A DNA stretch of 64,000 bases, taken from contig NZ_JAMOHM010000003.1 of the NCBI RefSeq assembly GCF_024448335.1, positions 369,621-433,620 of the forward strand, written 5' to 3'. This document shows, piece after piece, positions 1-9,909 of the stretch. This DNA comes from Stutzerimonas frequens. Lineage in GTDB: Bacteria; Pseudomonadota; Gammaproteobacteria; Pseudomonadales; Pseudomonadaceae. The notes below the pieces were generated by a model. It was not told the origin of the DNA. It saw nothing but the letters and a program-made list of their open reading frames with translations, and did no database searches. Position numbers and translations under genes: made by a program. Every line of letters begins with the position of its first letter. Position 1 is the stretch's first letter.

Positions 1-1
1 C

Positions 2-1267
2 TCGGGCAACCTCGAGCCGCCTCTGGGTAGCGGTCCGTACCGCGTCGAGAAAGTCCAGGCCGGCCGCTCGATCCGCTATGAACGCGTCGAGGACTATTGG
101 GGCAAGGATCTACCCGTGAATCGCGGTTTCTATAACTTCGATCACATCAACTTCGATTACTACCGGGATAACACCGTAGCACTGCAGGCCTTCAAGGCCG
201 GGCATTTCGACTACTGGTTCGAAACCAGTGCGAAGAACTGGGCCACCGCCTACGACATCGATGCAGTCCGGGATGGACGCATCCTCAAGGAGGAGATCCG
301 CAACTACAACCCAACCGGCATGCAGGGTTTCATCTTCAATATCCGCCGCCCGCTGCTGCAGGACCGTCGCGTGCGCGAGGCGCTTGGGTTGCTGTTCGAC
401 TACGAGTGGACCAATCGGCAGCTGTTCAACGGCGCCTACACCCGCACCCGCAGCTATTTCGACAATTCCGAGCTGGCCTCCTCCGGATTGCCGAGCGAAG
501 ACGAACTGAAGATTCTCGAGCCCCTTCGCGGCAAGGTTCCGGACGAGGTATTCGACAAGGCCTTCGAACTGCCGCAAACCCAGGGCAACGGCGTGATTCG
601 CGAACAGCAACGCCAGGCCTATCGGCTGCTGACGGAAGCGGGCTGGAAAGTCGAGAACGACAAGATGCTGGACGCCCAGGGCAAGCCGGTGAAGCTGGAG
701 TTCCTGCTGGTGCAGGCCGAGTTCGAGCGCGTGTTACTGCCCTACAAGCGCAACCTGGCCGACCTGGGCATCGAGCTGGAGATCCGCCGAGTCGACGTCT
801 CGCAGTACATCAACCGGCTGCGCTCGCGCGACTACGACATGATCGTCAGTGGCTTCGGTCAGTCCAACTCGCCCGGCAACGAACAGCGTGAATTCTGGCA
901 TTCGGCGAGTGCGGACAATCCCGGCAGCCGCAACTTCATCGGCTTGAAGGAACCGGCCATCGACATGCTGGTCGAGGGGCTGATCGGCGCCGACTCGCGC
1001 AAGGAACTGGTCGCCCATACTCGTGCGCTGGATCGCGTGCTGCTCTGGGGTCACTACGTGGTGCCGAACTGGCACATCAAGACCTGGCGCGTCGCCTACT
1101 GGAACCACCTGGCGCATCCGCAGGTAACGCCAAAACAGGACATCGGCCTGATGACCTGGTGGCGCATACCGGATGCGAAGGCTCCGGTCGCCGATCCGGT
1201 GGAAGCGAAGAAAGCCGCGGAAGCTGGTGCGAGCACGCCAGTCGATAACGGCGAGGCGGAGCGCTAA
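2..1267 (+). CDS. yejA: Peptide ABC transporter substrate-binding protein YejA/NppA (5' truncated)
   Basis: Periplasmic extracellular solute-binding protein family 5, the receptor of the YejABEF (microcin C / NppABCD-type) oligopeptide importer. The frame is already open at base 2 and reads [20 protein letters not shown], a typical SBP_bac_5 segment, so the N-terminus and signal peptide lie outside the window. About 421 C-terminal residues are present, ending in an Ala/Glu-rich tail. An internal ATG at 116 is not the start. The stop is two bases before the yejB ATG, so the genes are co-transcribed. Assignment to the Yej subgroup rests on the yejB-yejE-yejF order that follows. Confidence 0.9.
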   Translation, partial: SGNLEPPLGSGPYRVEKVQAGRSIRYERVEDYWGKDLPVNRGFYNFDHINFDYYRDNTVALQAFKAGHFDYWFETSAKNWATAYDIDAVRDGRILKEEIRNYNPTGMQGFIFNIRRPLLQDRRVREALGLLFDYEWTNRQLFNGAYTRTRSYFDNSELASSGLPSEDELKILEPLRGKVPDEVFDKAFELPQTQGNGVIREQQRQAYRLLTEAGWKVENDKMLDAQGKPVKLEFLLVQAEFERVLLPYKRNLADLGIELEIRRVDVSQYINRLRSRDYDMIVSGFGQSNSPGNEQREFWHSASADNPGSRNFIGLKEPAIDMLVEGLIGADSRKELVAHTRALDRVLLWGHYVVPNWHIKTWRVAYWNHLAHPQVTPKQDIGLMTWWRIPDAKAPVADPVEAKKAAEAGASTPVDNGEAER

Positions 1268-1269
1268 GC

Positions 1270-2343
1270 ATGCTGGCTTACATTGTTCGCCGATTGCTGC
1301 TGATCATCCCCACGTTGTTCGGCATCCTGCTGATCAACTTCATCATCATCCAGGCGGCGCCCGGTGGCCCAGTGGAACAGGCAATCGCCAAGCTGGAGGG
1401 CTTCGAGGGCGCCACCAGCCGTATCGCCGGTGGCGGTTCGGAGGTTGCGGTGGGTGGCACCAGCTATCGCGGCGCGCAGGGCCTGGACCCCGAGCTGATC
1501 GCCGAGATCGAGCGACTCTACGGCTTCGACAAGCCGCCGGCCGAGCGCTTCTGGATCATGCTCAGCAACTACCTGCGGCTGGACTTCGGCGAGAGCTTCT
1601 TCCGCGACGCCAAGGTCACCGACCTGATCATCGAGAAGATGCCGGTATCCATCTCGCTGGGCCTGTGGAGCACGCTGATCATGTACCTGGCCTCGATCCC
1701 GCTGGGGATCGCCAAGGCCACCCGTCACGGCAGCAAGTTCGACGTCTGGACCAGCTCGGCGATCATCGTCGGCTACGCCATCCCGGCGTTTCTCTTCGCC
1801 ATCCTGCTTATCGTGCTGTTCGCTGGCGGCAGCTACTGGAACTGGTTCCCCCTGCGCGGCCTGACCTCGGGCAACTTCGACGACCTGACCCTGGGCGGCA
1901 AGATCATCGACTACTTCTGGCACCTGGCCCTGCCCGTCACCGCTCTGGTGATCGGCAACTTCGCCACCCTGACGCTGCTGACCAAGAACAGCTTCCTCGA
2001 CGAGATCAACAAGCAGTACGTGATCACGGCACGAGCGAAGGGTCTGAGCAAGAATCGCGTGCTCTACGGCCACGTGTTCCGCAATGCCATGCTGATCATC
2101 ATCGCCGGTTTTCCGGCCGCCTTCATTGGTATGTTCTTCACCGGCTCGCTGCTGATCGAGGTGATCTTCTCCCTCGACGGACTCGGCCTGCTCAGCTTCG
2201 AGGCGGCGATCAACCGCGACTATCCGGTGGTGTTCGGTACCCTCTTCCTCTTCACCCTGCTCGGCCTGGTGGTGAAGCTGATTGGCGACCTGACTTACAC
2301 CCTGGTCGACCCGCGCATCGATTTCGAAAGCAGGGAGGCCTGA
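1270..2343 (+). CDS. yejB: Microcin C/peptide ABC transporter permease YejB
   Basis: Inner-membrane permease of the binding-protein-dependent type, 357 residues, close to YejB length. It opens with the usual N-terminal signal-anchor ([20 protein letters not shown]), has a periplasmic loop, then the permease core. The EAA-type cytoplasmic loop is visible as [20 protein letters not shown] near residues 254-275. It pairs with YejE to form the transmembrane channel. It begins 2 bp after yejA and stops directly before the yejE ATG, indicating one operon. Function (peptide or nucleoside-peptide antibiotic uptake) is inferred from the family and gene order. Confidence 0.93.
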   Translation: MLAYIVRRLLLIIPTLFGILLINFIIIQAAPGGPVEQAIAKLEGFEGATSRIAGGGSEVAVGGTSYRGAQGLDPELIAEIERLYGFDKPPAERFWIMLSNYLRLDFGESFFRDAKVTDLIIEKMPVSISLGLWSTLIMYLASIPLGIAKATRHGSKFDVWTSSAIIVGYAIPAFLFAILLIVLFAGGSYWNWFPLRGLTSGNFDDLTLGGKIIDYFWHLALPVTALVIGNFATLTLLTKNSFLDEINKQYVITARAKGLSKNRVLYGHVFRNAMLIIIAGFPAAFIGMFFTGSLLIEVIFSLDGLGLLSFEAAINRDYPVVFGTLFLFTLLGLVVKLIGDLTYTLVDPRIDFESREA

Positions 2344-3363
2344 ATGCAGTTGTCCCCCCTCAATCAGCGCCGGCTGGCCCTGTTCAAGGCGCACAAGCGT
2401 GGCTGGTGGTCACTGTGGATCTTCCTTGCGCTGTTCGTGCTCAGCCTGGGCGCGGAGATCATCGCCAACGACAAGCCGATCGTGGTGCGCTACGACGGCG
2501 AATGGTTCTTCCCGGTGTTCAAGCGTTATCCGGAAACGGCCTTCGGCGGCGAGTTTCCGCTGCAGGCGAACTACAAGAGTCCCTATATCCAGGAACTGAT
2601 TGCCGAGAAGGACGGCTGGATGGTCTGGCCGGTCATTCCCTTCAACTATTCGAGCATCAATTACGAACTGCAAGTGCCCGCCCCTGCGCCGCCTTCGCTG
2701 GATAACTGGCTGGGCACCGATGATCAGGGCCGCGATGTGCTCGCCCGGGTGATCTATGGTTTCCGCATCTCGGTGCTGTTCGCCCTCACCCTGACCCTGA
2801 TCAGCTCGGTAATCGGTGTCATCGCCGGCGCCCTGCAGGGCTTCTATGGCGGCTGGGTCGATCTGGTCGGGCAGCGCCTGCTAGAGATCTGGTCGGGCCT
2901 GCCGGTGCTCTACCTGCTGATCATTCTCGCCAGCTTCGTGCAGCCGAACTTCTGGTGGCTGCTGGGCATCATGCTGCTGTTTTCCTGGATGAGCCTGGTG
3001 GACGTGGTACGTGCCGAGTTCCTCCGTGGGCGCAACCTCGAGTATGTACGCGCGGCCCGTGCACTGGGCATGCAGAACGGCGCGATCATGTTCCGCCACA
3101 TCCTGCCCAACGCCATGGTCTCCACCATGACCTTCATGCCATTCATTCTCACCGGCGCCATCGGCACCCTCACCGCGCTGGATTTCCTCGGCTTCGGCCT
3201 GCCGGCGGGCTCGCCGTCGCTGGGCGAGCTGGTCGCCCAGGGCAAGGCCAATCTGCAAGCCCCCTGGCTCGGTATCAGCGCCTTTCTGGTGCTGGCGATC
3301 ATGCTGACCCTGCTGGTGTTTATCGGGGAGGCGGCGCGCGATGCCTTCGACCCAAGGAAATAA
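2344..3363 (+). CDS. yejE: Microcin C/peptide ABC transporter permease YejE
   Basis: Second permease subunit, 339 residues. After the first membrane segment (about residues 22-40) there is a long periplasmic insert of roughly 90 residues, characteristic of YejE and absent from most DppC-type proteins. The C-terminal half is the permease domain with the EAA loop (YVRAARALGMQNGAIMFRHI, about residues 233-252). The ATG follows the yejB stop without a gap, with a GGAGG Shine-Dalgarno inside the end of yejB, so translation is coupled. Partner of YejB and the ATPase YejF. Confidence 0.93.
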   Translation: MQLSPLNQRRLALFKAHKRGWWSLWIFLALFVLSLGAEIIANDKPIVVRYDGEWFFPVFKRYPETAFGGEFPLQANYKSPYIQELIAEKDGWMVWPVIPFNYSSINYELQVPAPAPPSLDNWLGTDDQGRDVLARVIYGFRISVLFALTLTLISSVIGVIAGALQGFYGGWVDLVGQRLLEIWSGLPVLYLLIILASFVQPNFWWLLGIMLLFSWMSLVDVVRAEFLRGRNLEYVRAARALGMQNGAIMFRHILPNAMVSTMTFMPFILTGAIGTLTALDFLGFGLPAGSPSLGELVAQGKANLQAPWLGISAFLVLAIMLTLLVFIGEAARDAFDPRK

Positions 3364-3364
3364 G

Positions 3365-5026
3365 ATGTCCGAAGTTTCGATTGGCGAGAGCCTGGTCGAG
3401 GTCCGCGATCTGGCCGTCGAGTTCGTCACCGGTGATCAGGTCCAGCGCGTCGTAGAAGGCGTGTCCTTCGACATCCGCAAGGGCGAAACCCTGGCCCTGG
3501 TGGGCGAAAGCGGCTCGGGCAAGTCGGTCACCGCCCATTCCATCCTGCGCCTGCTGCCCTACCCGCTGGCCCGCCACCCGCAGGGGCAGATTCATTTCCA
3601 CGGACAGGACCTGATCAAGGCCGACGAGAAGGCCATGCGCAAGATCCGTGGCAACCGTATCGCCATGGTCTTCCAGGAGCCCATGACTTCGCTCAACCCG
3701 CTGCATACCGTGGGCAAACAGATCAACGAGGTGCTGGAGATCCACAAGGGCCTGCGGGGCAAGGCCGCCACCGCCCGCACCCTGGAATTGCTCGAGCTGG
3801 TGGGCATTCCGGAACCGCGCAAGCGCATCCGCGCCTATCCGCACGAACTGTCCGGCGGCCAGCGCCAGCGCGTGATGATCGCCATGGCGCTGGCCAACGA
3901 GCCGGAACTGCTGATCGCCGACGAGCCGACCACGGCGCTGGACGTCACCGTGCAGCTGAAAATCCTTGAATTGCTCAAGGAACTGCAGGCGCGGCTGGGC
4001 ATGGCGCTGCTGCTGATCAGCCACGATCTCAACCTGGTTCGGCGGGTCGCCCATCGTGTATGTGTCATGCAGCGGGGTCGTGTCGTCGAACAGGCGTTGT
4101 GTGAAGAACTGTTCCGTTCACCCAAGCATCCGTACACCCAGGAACTGCTCGCAGCCGAGCCCAGCGGTGGCCCGGTGGCGGTCGAGCAGGCGGCACCGCT
4201 GCTGGAGGTCGAGGACCTGCGAGTCTGGTTCCCGATCAAGAAAGGCCTGCTGCGGCGCACCGTCGATCACGTCAAGGCGGTCGACGGTGTGAACTTCAGC
4301 CTGCCCAAGGGGCAGACGCTGGGGATCGTCGGCGAGAGCGGCTCAGGCAAGTCGACCCTGGGCTTGGCTATCCTTCGTCTGTTGGCCAGTCGCGGCGAGA
4401 TCCGCTTCCAGGGCCAGCAGCTGCAGGGCATGTCACAGGGCGCCGTGCGGCCGTTGCGCCGGCAGATGCAGGTGGTCTTCCAGGACCCGTATGGGAGCCT
4501 GAGCCCGCGGATGTCGGTCGGGCAGATCATCGGCGAAGGGCTGCGCATTCACCACATGGGCAATGCGCAGGAGCAGGAACAGGCAATCATTGACGCGCTC
4601 GTGGAGGTTGGTCTCGATCCGGAAACCCGGCATCGCTATCCCCACGAGTTTTCCGGCGGGCAACGGCAACGCATTGCCATTGCCCGGGCTCTGGTGTTGA
4701 AACCGGCGCTGATACTGCTCGACGAGCCGACCTCGGCTCTCGATCGCACGGTTCAGCGCCAGGTGGTGGAGCTTCTGCGCTCGTTGCAGGCCAAGTACAA
4801 CCTGACCTACCTGTTCATCAGCCATGACCTGGCGGTGGTCAGGGCACTCAGCCACCAGATGATGGTGGTCAAGCAAGGCCAGGTGGTGGAACAGGGTACG
4901 GCTGCCGAGATATTCGCGGCGCCGCAACATCCGTATACACAGCAGCTGCTGGAATCCGCCTTCATGGCGCCCGGCGCTGCCGAACAACCAGAAGAGGGAC
5001 AAGCACATGGGTTTTCTCACCGGTAA
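3365..5026 (+). CDS. yejF: Microcin C/peptide ABC transporter duplicated ATPase YejF
   Basis: 553-residue fusion of two ABC ATPase domains, as in YejF (equivalent to DppD+DppF). The first Walker A is GESGSGKS at residues 47-54 with signature LSGGQRQRV. The second half has another GESGSGKS near residue 320 and [10 protein letters not shown] chose ATG 3365 rather than the upstream in-frame codon at 3341 because AAGGAAAT lies just before it and the first residues match the family. The 3' end overlaps fabI by 20 bp in another frame. Energises uptake through YejBE. Confidence 0.93.
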   Translation: MSEVSIGESLVEVRDLAVEFVTGDQVQRVVEGVSFDIRKGETLALVGESGSGKSVTAHSILRLLPYPLARHPQGQIHFHGQDLIKADEKAMRKIRGNRIAMVFQEPMTSLNPLHTVGKQINEVLEIHKGLRGKAATARTLELLELVGIPEPRKRIRAYPHELSGGQRQRVMIAMALANEPELLIADEPTTALDVTVQLKILELLKELQARLGMALLLISHDLNLVRRVAHRVCVMQRGRVVEQALCEELFRSPKHPYTQELLAAEPSGGPVAVEQAAPLLEVEDLRVWFPIKKGLLRRTVDHVKAVDGVNFSLPKGQTLGIVGESGSGKSTLGLAILRLLASRGEIRFQGQQLQGMSQGAVRPLRRQMQVVFQDPYGSLSPRMSVGQIIGEGLRIHHMGNAQEQEQAIIDALVEVGLDPETRHRYPHEFSGGQRQRIAIARALVLKPALILLDEPTSALDRTVQRQVVELLRSLQAKYNLTYLFISHDLAVVRALSHQMMVVKQGQVVEQGTAAEIFAAPQHPYTQQLLESAFMAPGAAEQPEEGQAHGFSHR

Positions 5027-5801
5027 GCGCGTACTGATCGTCGGCGTTGCCAGCAAACTGTCGATTGCCTCGGGCATCGCTGCCGCCATGCATCGCGAAG
5101 GTGCAGAACTGGCTTTCACCTACCAGAACGATAAGCTCAAGGGCCGCGTCGAAGAATTCGCCGCCGGCTGGGGCTCGGGCCCGGAGCTGTGCTTCCCCTG
5201 CGACGTCGCCAATGACGAAGACATCGCCCGCGTGTTCGAGGAACTGGGCAAGAAGTGGGACGGCCTGGATTGCATCGTGCACTCGGTCGGCTTCGCTCCC
5301 GGTGACCAGCTGAACGGCGACTTCACCGAAGTCACCACCCGTGAAGGCTTCAAGATCGCTCACGACATCAGCGCCTACAGCTTCGTCGCCCTGGCCAAGG
5401 CCGGCCGCGAGATGATGAAGGGCCGCAACGGCAGCCTGCTCACCCTCTCCTACCTGGGCGCCGAGCGTACCATGCCGAACTACAACGTCATGGGCATGGC
5501 CAAGGCCAGTCTGGAAGCCGGCGTTCGCTACCTGGCCGGCAGCCTCGGCCCGGAAGGCACCCGCGTCAACTGCATCTCCGCCGGCCCGATCCGCACCCTG
5601 GCCGCCTCCGGCATCGCCAGCTTCCGCAAGATGCTCGCTGCCAACGAGAAGCAGACCCCGCTGCGCCGCAACGTCACCATCGACGAAGTCGGCAACGCCG
5701 GTGCCTTCCTCTGCTCGGACCTGGCGTCCGGCATCAGCGGTGAGATCCTCTACGTCGACGGCGGCTTCAACACCACCGCGATGGGCTCGCTGGAAGACTG
5801 A
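5007..5801 (+). CDS. fabI: Enoyl-[acyl-carrier-protein] reductase (NADH) FabI
   Basis: Reduces the trans-2-enoyl-ACP double bond, the last step of each fatty acid elongation cycle. 264 residues, an SDR-fold protein with the atypical FabI active site: Tyr149, Tyr159 and Lys166 in [20 protein letters not shown], plus the FabI-type nucleotide loop [13 protein letters not shown] rather than the classic TGxxxGIG. This is the triclosan-sensitive type. It overlaps the end of yejF and has its own ribosome site (GAGGG). The same yej/npp-fabI adjacency is known from Pseudomonas. A strong hairpin follows the stop. Confidence 0.96.
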   Translation: MGFLTGKRVLIVGVASKLSIASGIAAAMHREGAELAFTYQNDKLKGRVEEFAAGWGSGPELCFPCDVANDEDIARVFEELGKKWDGLDCIVHSVGFAPGDQLNGDFTEVTTREGFKIAHDISAYSFVALAKAGREMMKGRNGSLLTLSYLGAERTMPNYNVMGMAKASLEAGVRYLAGSLGPEGTRVNCISAGPIRTLAASGIASFRKMLAANEKQTPLRRNVTIDEVGNAGAFLCSDLASGISGEILYVDGGFNTTAMGSLED

Positions 5802-5826
5802 TCCCGCGTCCGTCTACGTAAGCACC

Positions 5827-5850
5827 GAACCCCGCCTTTTGGCGGGGTTC
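5827..5850. terminator. Terminator hairpin after fabI
   Basis: Perfect 10-bp stem GAACCCCGCC / GGCGGGGTTC with a TTTT loop, 25 bp after the fabI stop. Symmetric, so it may also stop transcripts of the convergent SDR gene. Confidence 0.75.
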
Positions 5851-5886
5851 GTGTTTCTGCGCGACGGCCTCAGCCGGCCGTCACCG

Positions 5887-6633
5887 TCATGCCCCATCGG
5901 CCATGACCACCGAACCCACCAAGAAGCTGGCCCGCTCCGAGGCGAGAAAGGCGACGATCTCGGCGATCTCCTCCGGTTGCGCCGCGCGCCCGATGGGTGC
6001 GGCTTCGCCATGCTGGGCAAGAAAGCCCGGGCCGTCTTCGACCACGTCGTTGAGGATGTTGGTCACCACATCGCCAACACCGATGGCGTTGACCCGGATG
6101 CCATGCTCGATCGCCTCCAGCGCCAGGGTGCGGGTCAGCTGCGCCAGCGCGCCTTTGGATGCCGTATAGGCGGCAATGGTCGGAAAGGCGAAATACGACG
6201 CGTAAGACGCGATGTTGACGATCGCCCCCGAGCGGTTGGGCACCATCGCCTTGACCGCTTCGCGGCAATGCAGGAAGGCCGCCGTGGCGTTGACCGCCTG
6301 GATGCGCTCCCAGTCCTCGCGGGTCATGTCTACCACCCGCTTGTTGATGATGATCCCGGCGTTGTTGACCAGGATGTCGAGCCGGCCGAAATGCTCGATG
6401 GCCAGCGCGACAGCACGCTCGGCGGCGCCATCTTCGGTGATATCCGCCTGCAGCGGCACCAGCCCCGGCCGAGCGAGCTCCTCGATCGCCGGGTCGATGT
6501 CTTCGGCAATGACCTTGGCACCTCGCTCGTGCAGCAGCAAGGTGATCGCCTTGCCGATACCACTGGCAGCGCCGGTGACCAGCGCGACCTTGCCTGCAAC
6601 TTCCTGAACGACGATGTGATTCGAATCAGTCAT
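5887..6633 (-). CDS. Short-chain dehydrogenase/reductase (SDR), substrate unknown
   Basis: Classical SDR, 248 residues, cytoplasmic NAD(P)-dependent oxidoreductase. The Rossmann motif TGAASGIG is at residues 20-27, the NNAG motif at 90-93, and the catalytic Ser143, Tyr156 and Lys160 are all present (Y-x3-K as YTASK). An acidic residue after beta-2 (AEDID, residues 44-48) suggests NAD preference. GAGGAG precedes the ATG. It is divergent from an AraC-type regulator 190 bp away, which may control it. The sequence alone does not identify the substrate; alcohol or polyol oxidation is only a guess. Confidence 0.85.
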   Translation of the reverse strand: MTDSNHIVVQEVAGKVALVTGAASGIGKAITLLLHERGAKVIAEDIDPAIEELARPGLVPLQADITEDGAAERAVALAIEHFGRLDILVNNAGIIINKRVVDMTREDWERIQAVNATAAFLHCREAVKAMVPNRSGAIVNIASYASYFAFPTIAAYTASKGALAQLTRTLALEAIEHGIRVNAIGVGDVVTNILNDVVEDGPGFLAQHGEAAPIGRAAQPEEIAEIVAFLASERASFLVGSVVMADGA

Positions 6634-6822
6634 GGTGCTCTCCTCTCTTTTGGGCTGCGCCAGGAGGCGCGATGGGCAAACTGTCGCCTATCGCAGCAGG
6701 CCGGGCTTTCGCACGCTTGCGCTGGCTGTCGCGGTTTTGCGCGCAGCAGGGATCTGCCGAGGCGCAGGGTCTGCGCTAACCTTCGGCGCTGAGCGCTTTC
6801 GAATGTCTGCCAGGAGCACACC

Positions 6823-7752
6823 ATGCCGCGGCCATCACAAGCCCCGCCACGGCCCCATGCGGGGCAAACCAGCCCGCAGTCGATGAGCCATTACCTGCCT
6901 GGTGAAGCGCGCGCGACCACACAGCAGCCGCCGATGCAGGACGTGGTGGTGCAGCTGTTCAGCCATCGCACGATCGTCGAGCCGATACAGGTACCGGCAG
7001 TGTTGGAGCCGCTGCTGGTGCTGATACTGGCCGGTGCGGCACGAGTCGAAGAACGTGCACTGGCCGGGCAATGGAGCGCGGCCACCGTCAGGGCCGGCGA
7101 CTTCTTCCTGACCGATACCCACGAGCCCTACGAGATGCGCTGGCAGACGCTGGAAGGTGAGCGCTTCGAGGTGATGCACCTGTATCTCGGCCTGCCGCTC
7201 ATCGACCAGGCCGCTCGGGAACTGCTCGGGCCGCAGAGCACAGCGGTTGCCTTGCGGGATGTCTCCGGCGCTCAGGACGACACGGTTCGCTGGTTGATGG
7301 AGAAGCTCAGCCACGAGCTGATCGAAGAGCGCCAGCCCAGCCTGCTATACGTTCGCGGCCAGGCCCAGGCACTTGCCGTGCATCTGGTGCGTCACTATCG
7401 CGATCGGCAAGAGGTCGTCCGCCGCAGCAACGCCTTGCCGGCTTACAAGCTGCGCCGGGTCATCGAGGCGATGGATGCGCAGTTGGCCGACGATTTCAGC
7501 CTTGCGCAGCTGGCCCGGACCGCCGAGCTGAGCGAGTACCACTTCAGCCGGATGTTCAAGCGCGCGACCGGGCTTTCGCCGTCGCAGTATTTCATCGGCC
7601 TGCGTATGGCGCGGGCGCGTCGGCTGCTGATCGAAACGCAGCGCAGCGTCATCGATATCGGGTTAGAGGTGGGCTATTCGAGCGCGAGCCACTTCTCCCA
7701 GGTGTTTCGCCGTGAGGTGGGCGTCACGCCCAGCGCCTATCGCCAGGCATGA
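6823..7752 (+). CDS. AraC family transcriptional regulator
   Basis: 309 residues. The N-terminal ~190 residues form an AraC-type cupin effector domain and the C-terminal ~100 hold the double helix-turn-helix: FSLAQLARTAELSEYHFSRM for the first, then IDIGLEVGYSSASHFSQVFR with the usual C-terminal consensus. I kept ATG 6823 because AGGAG sits 6 bp upstream; an internal ATG at 6883 is an alternative. It is transcribed divergently from the SDR gene, so it probably senses that enzyme's substrate. It is followed by a terminator shared with the convergent pedH-like gene. Confidence 0.85.
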   Translation: MPRPSQAPPRPHAGQTSPQSMSHYLPGEARATTQQPPMQDVVVQLFSHRTIVEPIQVPAVLEPLLVLILAGAARVEERALAGQWSAATVRAGDFFLTDTHEPYEMRWQTLEGERFEVMHLYLGLPLIDQAARELLGPQSTAVALRDVSGAQDDTVRWLMEKLSHELIEERQPSLLYVRGQAQALAVHLVRHYRDRQEVVRRSNALPAYKLRRVIEAMDAQLADDFSLAQLARTAELSEYHFSRMFKRATGLSPSQYFIGLRMARARRLLIETQRSVIDIGLEVGYSSASHFSQVFRREVGVTPSAYRQA

Positions 7753-7781
7753 ACTGCCTTTGCCTGACGCCAGAACGACAA

Positions 7782-7806
7782 AACCCCGGCCATGGGGACC
7801 GGGGTT
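7782..7806. terminator. Bidirectional terminator between the AraC gene and the pedH-like gene
   Basis: Stem AACCCCGG (7782-7789) / CCGGGGTT (7799-7806), preceded by AAA and followed by CTGTTTT. It sits between two convergent genes and can serve both. Confidence 0.7.
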
Positions 7807-7854
7807 CTGTTTTGGCAAACCCGACGACCGCCGGGTTTGCGTAACGCAGGCTGA

Positions 7855-9630
7855 TCAGCGCTTGGCGACCAGATCCTTCGGCAGCTTGAAGGTCCAGACC
7901 ATACCGCCTTGGTTGAAGTCCTTCACGCGCTTGGCGACCTCGCCGCCCCACAGCGGTACTGCACCACCCCAACCGGAGAGAACGGAGACGTACTGCTCGC
8001 CATCCATTTCCCACGTGACCGGAGAACCGATTACGCCCGAGCCGGTGTTGAACTCGTAGACCTTCTTGCCGGTCTTGGCGTCGAAGGCCATCAGGTAGCC
8101 CTCGGGGTTGCCGGTGAACACCAGGTTACCCTTGGTGGCCAGCACGCCGCCCCACAGCGGAGCGTAGTTGTTATAGCGCCACACTTCCTTGCCGGTCTTC
8201 GGATCGATGGCGCGCAGCACACCGATGAAGTCCTCGTTCAACGGCTTGATGGTGAAGCCGGCACCCAGGTAGGCCGCGCCCTTCTTGTAGGCTACGCCCT
8301 CGTTCCAGATGTCCATGCCCCACTCGTTGGACGGCACGTAGAACAGGCCGGTGTCCTGGCTGTAGGCCATGGGCATCCAGTTCTTGCCACCCAGGAAGGA
8401 CGGTGCGACGAACACCGACTTGCCCTTGTCCGCGTCGGCAGGATTGCCCGGACGGTGGGTTTCGTCGTAGAGCGGACGGCCGTTCTTGTCCAGACCCTTG
8501 GCCCAGGTGATCTTGTCGACGAACGGGAAGCCACGGATGAACTTGCCGTTGGTGCGGTCGAGCACATAGAAGAAGCCGTTGCGGTCGGCAGTGCCGGCAG
8601 CCTTGATGGTCTTGCCGCCTTCCTTGTAGTCGAAGGAGATCAGCTCGTTGACGCCGTCGAAGTCCCAACCGTCATGCGGAGTGGACTGGAAGTGCCATTT
8701 GATCGAGCCGTCGTTCGGGTCCAGAGCCAGACGCGAGGACGAATACAGGTTGTCGCCAGGGCGCAGGTGCGAGTTCCACGGCGCCGGGTTACCGGTACCG
8801 AACAGCAGAGAGTCGGTGTCCGGATCGTAGTAGCCGCCCAGCCACGGAGCGGCACCGCCGGTCTTCCACAGGTCGCCCGGCCAGGTCTTGCCCGCTTCGC
8901 CACCGGAGATGCCGGCCTCGACCTTCTTGCCGTCCTTCCAGACGTAACCCATGTGGCCTTCCACGGTCGGACGGGTCCACAGCAGCTCGCCGTTCTTCGC
9001 GTCGTAGGCCTCGATCTTGCCGACCACGCCGAATTCACCACCGGAAACGCCGGTGATCAGCTTGCCGTTCACCACCAACGGTGCGGCGGTCAGCGAGTAG
9101 CCAGCCTTGTAGTCGGCGACGGTCTTCTTCCAGACCACCTTGCCGGTGTCCTTGTTCAGGGCGACCAGCTTGGCGTCCAGCGTGCCGAAGATCACCAGGT
9201 CGCCATACAGCGCCACACCGCGGTTGATCACGTCACAGCACGGCATGATGCCGTCGGGCAGGCGGGCGTCGTACTGCCACAGTTCCTTGCCGGTCCGGGC
9301 ATCCAGTGCGTATACGCGCGAGTAGGAACCGGTGATGTACATCACGCCGTCCTTGATCAGCGGCTGCGCTTCCTGACCGCGCTGCTTTTCACCGCCGAGA
9401 GAGAAGCCCCAAACCGGTCGCAACTGATTGATGTTATTGGTGTTCAACGTGTCCAGCGTGCTATAGCGCTGGCCCTGCAAACCCAGACCGTTGGTGACGA
9501 TCTGATCGGTGGATTTGGCGTCGTTGAGGATTTCCTGGTCGGTTACGGCCCAGGCGTGCAGGCTGGACATCGCCACCGCGGCGCATAGCGCCGTCACGGC
9601 GAAGGGCTTGCGAAGACCGGTGTGCTTCAT
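7855..9630 (-). CDS. pedH: PQQ-dependent alcohol dehydrogenase, lanthanide-type signature (PedH-like)
   Basis: Periplasmic quinoprotein ethanol/alcohol dehydrogenase, 591 residues, with a Sec signal peptide (probable cleavage near Ala28). It has the eight-bladed propeller W-motifs (such as DTGKVVWKK) and the vicinal cysteine pair Cys131-Cys132 that contacts PQQ. The catalytic Asp is Asp323 in [12 protein letters not shown], and position +2 is Asp325. In this family the second Asp marks lanthanide-dependent enzymes (XoxF, PedH), whereas Ala or Ser there marks calcium enzymes. I chose the ATG at 9630; the longer open frame upstream contains no signal peptide. A perfect GGGAA-N3-TTCCC palindrome lies 33 bp upstream. 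Metal dependence is inferred. Confidence 0.92.
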   Translation of the reverse strand: MKHTGLRKPFAVTALCAAVAMSSLHAWAVTDQEILNDAKSTDQIVTNGLGLQGQRYSTLDTLNTNNINQLRPVWGFSLGGEKQRGQEAQPLIKDGVMYITGSYSRVYALDARTGKELWQYDARLPDGIMPCCDVINRGVALYGDLVIFGTLDAKLVALNKDTGKVVWKKTVADYKAGYSLTAAPLVVNGKLITGVSGGEFGVVGKIEAYDAKNGELLWTRPTVEGHMGYVWKDGKKVEAGISGGEAGKTWPGDLWKTGGAAPWLGGYYDPDTDSLLFGTGNPAPWNSHLRPGDNLYSSSRLALDPNDGSIKWHFQSTPHDGWDFDGVNELISFDYKEGGKTIKAAGTADRNGFFYVLDRTNGKFIRGFPFVDKITWAKGLDKNGRPLYDETHRPGNPADADKGKSVFVAPSFLGGKNWMPMAYSQDTGLFYVPSNEWGMDIWNEGVAYKKGAAYLGAGFTIKPLNEDFIGVLRAIDPKTGKEVWRYNNYAPLWGGVLATKGNLVFTGNPEGYLMAFDAKTGKKVYEFNTGSGVIGSPVTWEMDGEQYVSVLSGWGGAVPLWGGEVAKRVKDFNQGGMVWTFKLPKDLVAKR

Positions 9631-9662
9631 TGCGGCTACCTCTGCGGGTTCATTGTTATGCC

Positions 9663-9675
9663 GGGAAATTTTCCC
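9663..9675. promoter_or_regulatory. GGGAA-N3-TTCCC palindrome upstream of pedH
   Basis: GGGAAATTTTCCC, extended by C/G pairs to a 17-bp perfect palindrome CCGGGAAATTTTCCCGG (9661-9677), 31 bp before the pedH ATG. The same 13-bp pattern occurs upstream of pedE and of the TonB receptor. Candidate operator of a response regulator in this cluster. Confidence 0.6.
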
Positions 9676-9740
9676 GGTCTGTGGGTGATTCTTGGTTTGC
9701 ACCGCCTCGCCAACAATTGCCCGCAGTACCGATTTTCCTC

Positions 9741-9754
9741 CTCCCTTGGTAGCA
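9741..9754. promoter_or_regulatory. CTCCCTTGGTA element in the pedH / SBP divergent region
   Basis: CTCCCTTGGTAGCA matches CTCCCTTGGTACTA at 14446-14459 upstream of pedE, and its TTGGTA core matches the sites at 26059 and 30477. It lies between the pedH-like gene (minus) and the substrate-binding protein gene (plus) and could act on both. Candidate ErbR/AgmR-type regulator site. Confidence 0.5.
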
Positions 9755-9909
9755 ATACGCCTCCGCAGGCCACGAAAGACGCGTGATTCGGCCCGCCGCC
9801 AATGCCGGGCGGCACCGAAAGTCGCACCCATATGGCCGGAAAAGACTATTCCGCTGAGCCCGCCCCACGCCCTACAACGGACGCCCCCTCGCTCAGAAGG
9901 ATAAGAGCC

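Noticed and set aside
7909..9588. 559-residue open frame antisense to pedH
   Set aside because: Mirror frame caused by GC-rich third positions; no domain, no ribosome site, and the opposite strand encodes a full conserved enzyme.
9838..9854. GGAAAAGACTATTCC near the SBP gene start as another operator copy
   Set aside because: Spacer is 7 rather than 3 bases and the arms are only GGAA/TTCC.
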